Below are positions 5,950-6,511 of a DNA stretch of 6,511 nt, piece by piece. The notes under the pieces are model-generated. The model worked only from the letters and a program-made list of their open reading frames with translations. It did no database searches and was not told where the DNA came from. The position numbers and the translations under genes were made by a program. Position 1 is the stretch's first letter. Each line of letters opens with the position of its first letter. The DNA lies in contig PLNO01000117.1 of assembly GCA_003141795.1 (NCBI GenBank), positions 8,121-14,631 on the forward strand, read 5' to 3'. The DNA is from Spirochaetaceae bacterium (GTDB lineage Bacteria; Spirochaetota; Spirochaetia; SZUA-6; Fen-1364).

Positions 5950-6354
5950 ATGGACATCCAGATCCGGAAATTCGAGATGAACTTCGTGATTGACGTATCC
6001 GGGGAAGTGGACATGTACAACGCTCATCGCCTGAAGGACGTCGTGCGTGGGCTGCTGGAGAAGCATGTGGGCGTGTTCATTCTCAATTTGAAGAAGGTCA
6101 CCTACGTCGATTCCAGCGGCATCGGCGCGCTTCTTGCCATCAACGCGACACTCGCGCAGGAAGGCATGGCCTTCCGGATCGTCAACGTCGCCCGGCCCGT
6201 GATGCGTGTCATCGAGCTCACCCGCCTGGTCGGTTTTCTTCCGATCGAGGCGACGGAGCTGGAGGCGATCGAGTCGATTGCGCTGAAGAGGAGGCTCGCG
6301 GCTCGCGTTCGGGAGCGGGCAAACGCGGAAAGGGACGAGGGAGGCGGGTTGTAG
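5950..6354 (+). CDS. STAS-domain anti-sigma-factor antagonist-like protein
   Basis: The 134-residue cytoplasmic protein has the STAS fold pattern of SpoIIAA/RsbV. It starts with a strand (FVIDVSGEVDMYNA, 12-25), then a helix, then the strand and loop LNLKKVTYVDSSGIGAL (46-61), and ends with two more strand-helix units. DSSG (54-57) is the loop in which the family's regulatory serine is phosphorylated; S55 and S56 are the candidates. In known systems the unphosphorylated form binds and displaces an anti-sigma or other partner, the GHKL kinase inactivates it and the PP2C phosphatase restores it. Both predicted enzymes lie just upstream. A highly charged tail (112-134, rich in Arg and Glu) extends past the domain. 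The ATG at 5950 is chosen over TTG at 5917 because of AGGAGGG at 5935. The stop codon overlaps the ribosome binding site of the next gene, indicating cotranscription with it. Confidence 0.92.
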   Translation: MDIQIRKFEMNFVIDVSGEVDMYNAHRLKDVVRGLLEKHVGVFILNLKKVTYVDSSGIGALLAINATLAQEGMAFRIVNVARPVMRVIELTRLVGFLPIEATELEAIESIALKRRLAARVRERANAERDEGGGL

Positions 6355-6362
6355 GAGGGCAT

Positions 6363-6511
6363 GTGCCGGAGATCCCGATGGTGCCCCCCGATCCCCTGTT
6401 CCTCGCGCTTGCGGAAACCATCAGCAACGCGGTCTTCCTCTATCGCGGCTCGACGATCCTTTACGCGAACCGCGCCGCGGAGATCCTCACCGGTTATCCG
6501 CGCGCCGACCT
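6363..6511 (+). CDS. PAS-domain sensor protein, N-terminal part (runs off window)
   Basis: The reading frame stays open to the window edge and gives about 50 residues. After a short Pro-rich start, the segment ALAETISNAVFLYRGS (15-30) followed by TILYANRAAEILTGYPRADL (31-50) has the PAS-domain pattern (strand, 'YANRAAE', 'LTGYPRADL'). The effector domain (histidine kinase, diguanylate cyclase or other) lies outside the window. GTG at 6363 has AGGAGGG (6353-6359) only 3 bases away. ATG at 6378 in the same frame has GGAG (6368-6371) at 6-base spacing, so either start is possible. ATG at 6361 is in another frame and gives no PAS sequence. The gap of 8 bases or less after the STAS stop suggests one operon and a functional link between sensor and STAS protein. 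Confidence 0.75.
   Translation, partial: MPEIPMVPPDPLFLALAETISNAVFLYRGSTILYANRAAEILTGYPRAD

Noticed and set aside
6361..6511. ATG at 6361 as the start of the last gene
   Set aside because: That frame gives an Arg/Ser/Pro-rich nonsense peptide; the frame of GTG 6363 gives a clear PAS sequence.

Overview
The window is GC-rich bacterial DNA with strong G/C preference at third codon positions, tight gene packing and clear AGGAGG-type ribosome binding sites. It carries eight complete genes and the first part of a ninth. I see no RNA genes, mobile elements or CRISPR array. The gene content (Pst/PhoU phosphate system, SpoIIE-type phosphatase, STAS protein, PAS sensor) would fit a deltaproteobacterium/Desulfobacterota-like organism or a neighbouring Gram-negative phylum. 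That placement is inference only, because no marker gene is present.

Left part (1-3782, all on +): a phosphate and phosphoester block. The phosphate-importer ATPase PstB (9-788) is followed after 10 bases by the regulator PhoU (799-1458). After 42 bases comes a TTG-started calcineurin-like metallophosphoesterase with an unusual helical insertion (1501-2616). Next are a 93-residue protein with two putative zinc sites (2685-2966) and a cytoplasmic glycerophosphodiester phosphodiesterase (3018-3782). The likely theme is phosphate uptake, its control, and recovery of phosphate or head groups from phosphoesters.

Right part (3844-6511): a signalling block resembling a partner-switching module, split over both strands. 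A 223-residue protein with GHKL-ATPase N-box and G2-box motifs but no recognisable G1 box (3844-4515, +) converges on a CBS-pair/SpoIIE-type PP2C phosphatase (5787-4528, -). An AT-richer divergent intergenic region (5788-5949) separates the phosphatase from a STAS-domain antagonist with the DSSG phosphorylation motif (5950-6354, +). A PAS-domain sensor then starts and runs off the window (6363 onward). In known partner-switching systems a GHKL kinase phosphorylates the STAS protein on Ser/Thr and a PP2C phosphatase removes the phosphate, so these three can be read as one switch. Its output partner is not visible; no sigma factor is encoded here.

The most interesting unassigned signals are: (i) a 10-base motif followed directly by a hairpin and then the Shine-Dalgarno sequence, found before both the zinc protein and the STAS gene; (ii) a near-identical translation start region shared by the zinc protein and the GHKL-like gene; (iii) the degenerate, enlarged GHKL-like protein beside a CBS-gated phosphatase; (iv) the metallophosphoesterase insertion.
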